NCBI GenBank assembly: GCA_049318625.1
Contig: JBMOGA010000082.1
Span: 1 to 13,441 of the forward strand
Length of the DNA: 13,441 nucleotides
Direction of reading: 5' to 3'
Origin: JBMOGA01 sp049318625
GTDB lineage: Bacteria > Pseudomonadota > Alphaproteobacteria > Rhizobiales > Hyphomicrobiaceae
Shown: piece after piece, positions 13,378 through 13,441 of the stretch
Layout of the letters: every line of letters begins with the position of its first letter
How positions within the stretch are numbered: the first letter of the stretch is position 1
The notes under the pieces: model-generated
What the model was told of the DNA's origin: nothing
Database searches by the model: none
Seen by the model: only the letters and a program-made list of their open reading frames with translations
Position numbers and translations under genes: made by a program

Positions 13378-13441
13378 GTGCACCCAGGTAAGCGTGGGCT
13401 GGCGACTGCGGTTATGGAGTCTTTCGCTTGCGAGGTGAACG

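Noticed and set aside
12329..13438. Plus-strand open frame overlapping the CitE-like gene in another frame
   Set aside because: Arg/Gly/Pro-rich translation without motifs; the overlapping frame gives a clear CitE-like protein.

Overview
The window is GC-rich and tightly packed. Gene content and order (a GatB/YqeY gene divergent from carA with no carB beside it, a TfoX-N protein, a ChaN-like protein, a KorAB-type operon) suggest an alphaproteobacterium, probably of Hyphomicrobiales or Rhodospirillales type. That is an inference from gene families and composition; no rRNA or other decisive marker is present. Nine protein genes are supported. I see no tRNA, rRNA, CRISPR array, complete insertion sequence or prophage.

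Left part (1-4651). The first ~365 bases hold no gene I can support. A small TfoX N-terminal-domain protein (+, 368-709) converges with a GatB/YqeY protein (-, 714-1175), with only 4 bases between the stops. Divergent from yqeY is carA (+, 1388-2611), the glutaminase subunit of carbamoyl-phosphate synthetase, with a plausible promoter in the divergent gap. It is followed by a secreted ChaN-family protein (+, 2674-3654) and a cation diffusion facilitator (+, 3728-4651).

Middle part (4652-10719). A small secreted lectin-like protein (+, 4834-5499) with a strong Shine-Dalgarno sequence ends at a 9-bp perfect hairpin. A ~410-base stretch with several inverted repeats then leads into a clear three-gene operon: an FAD/NAD(P) iron-sulfur oxidoreductase (5953-7827), a fused gamma-alpha 2-oxoacid oxidoreductase subunit (7844-9652) and its TPP-binding beta subunit (9664-10719). 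Together these look like a self-contained NAD(P)-linked 2-oxoacid oxidoreductase. The two catalytic subunits oxidise a 2-oxoacid to its acyl-CoA, and the flavoprotein with its own iron-sulfur clusters moves the electrons to or from NAD(P).

Right part (10720-13441). Converging on this operon is a minus-strand gene for an exported protein with a ClpP-like serine protease fold plus an NTF2-like C-terminal domain (10789-12288). Its domain structure is complete after 500 residues, yet no in-frame stop follows. The frame stays open for another ~1.2 kb antisense to the whole beta-subunit gene, which points to a lost stop, a small indel or a sequence error. Divergent from it is a CitE-like (HpcH/HpaI family) protein (+, 12429-13334) in which several family-typical residues are changed.

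The most interesting items are the stop-less exported protease-like gene, the NAD(P)-linked 2-oxoacid oxidoreductase operon with its structured leader, and the divergent CitE-like protein. I found no clearly new multi-gene system.
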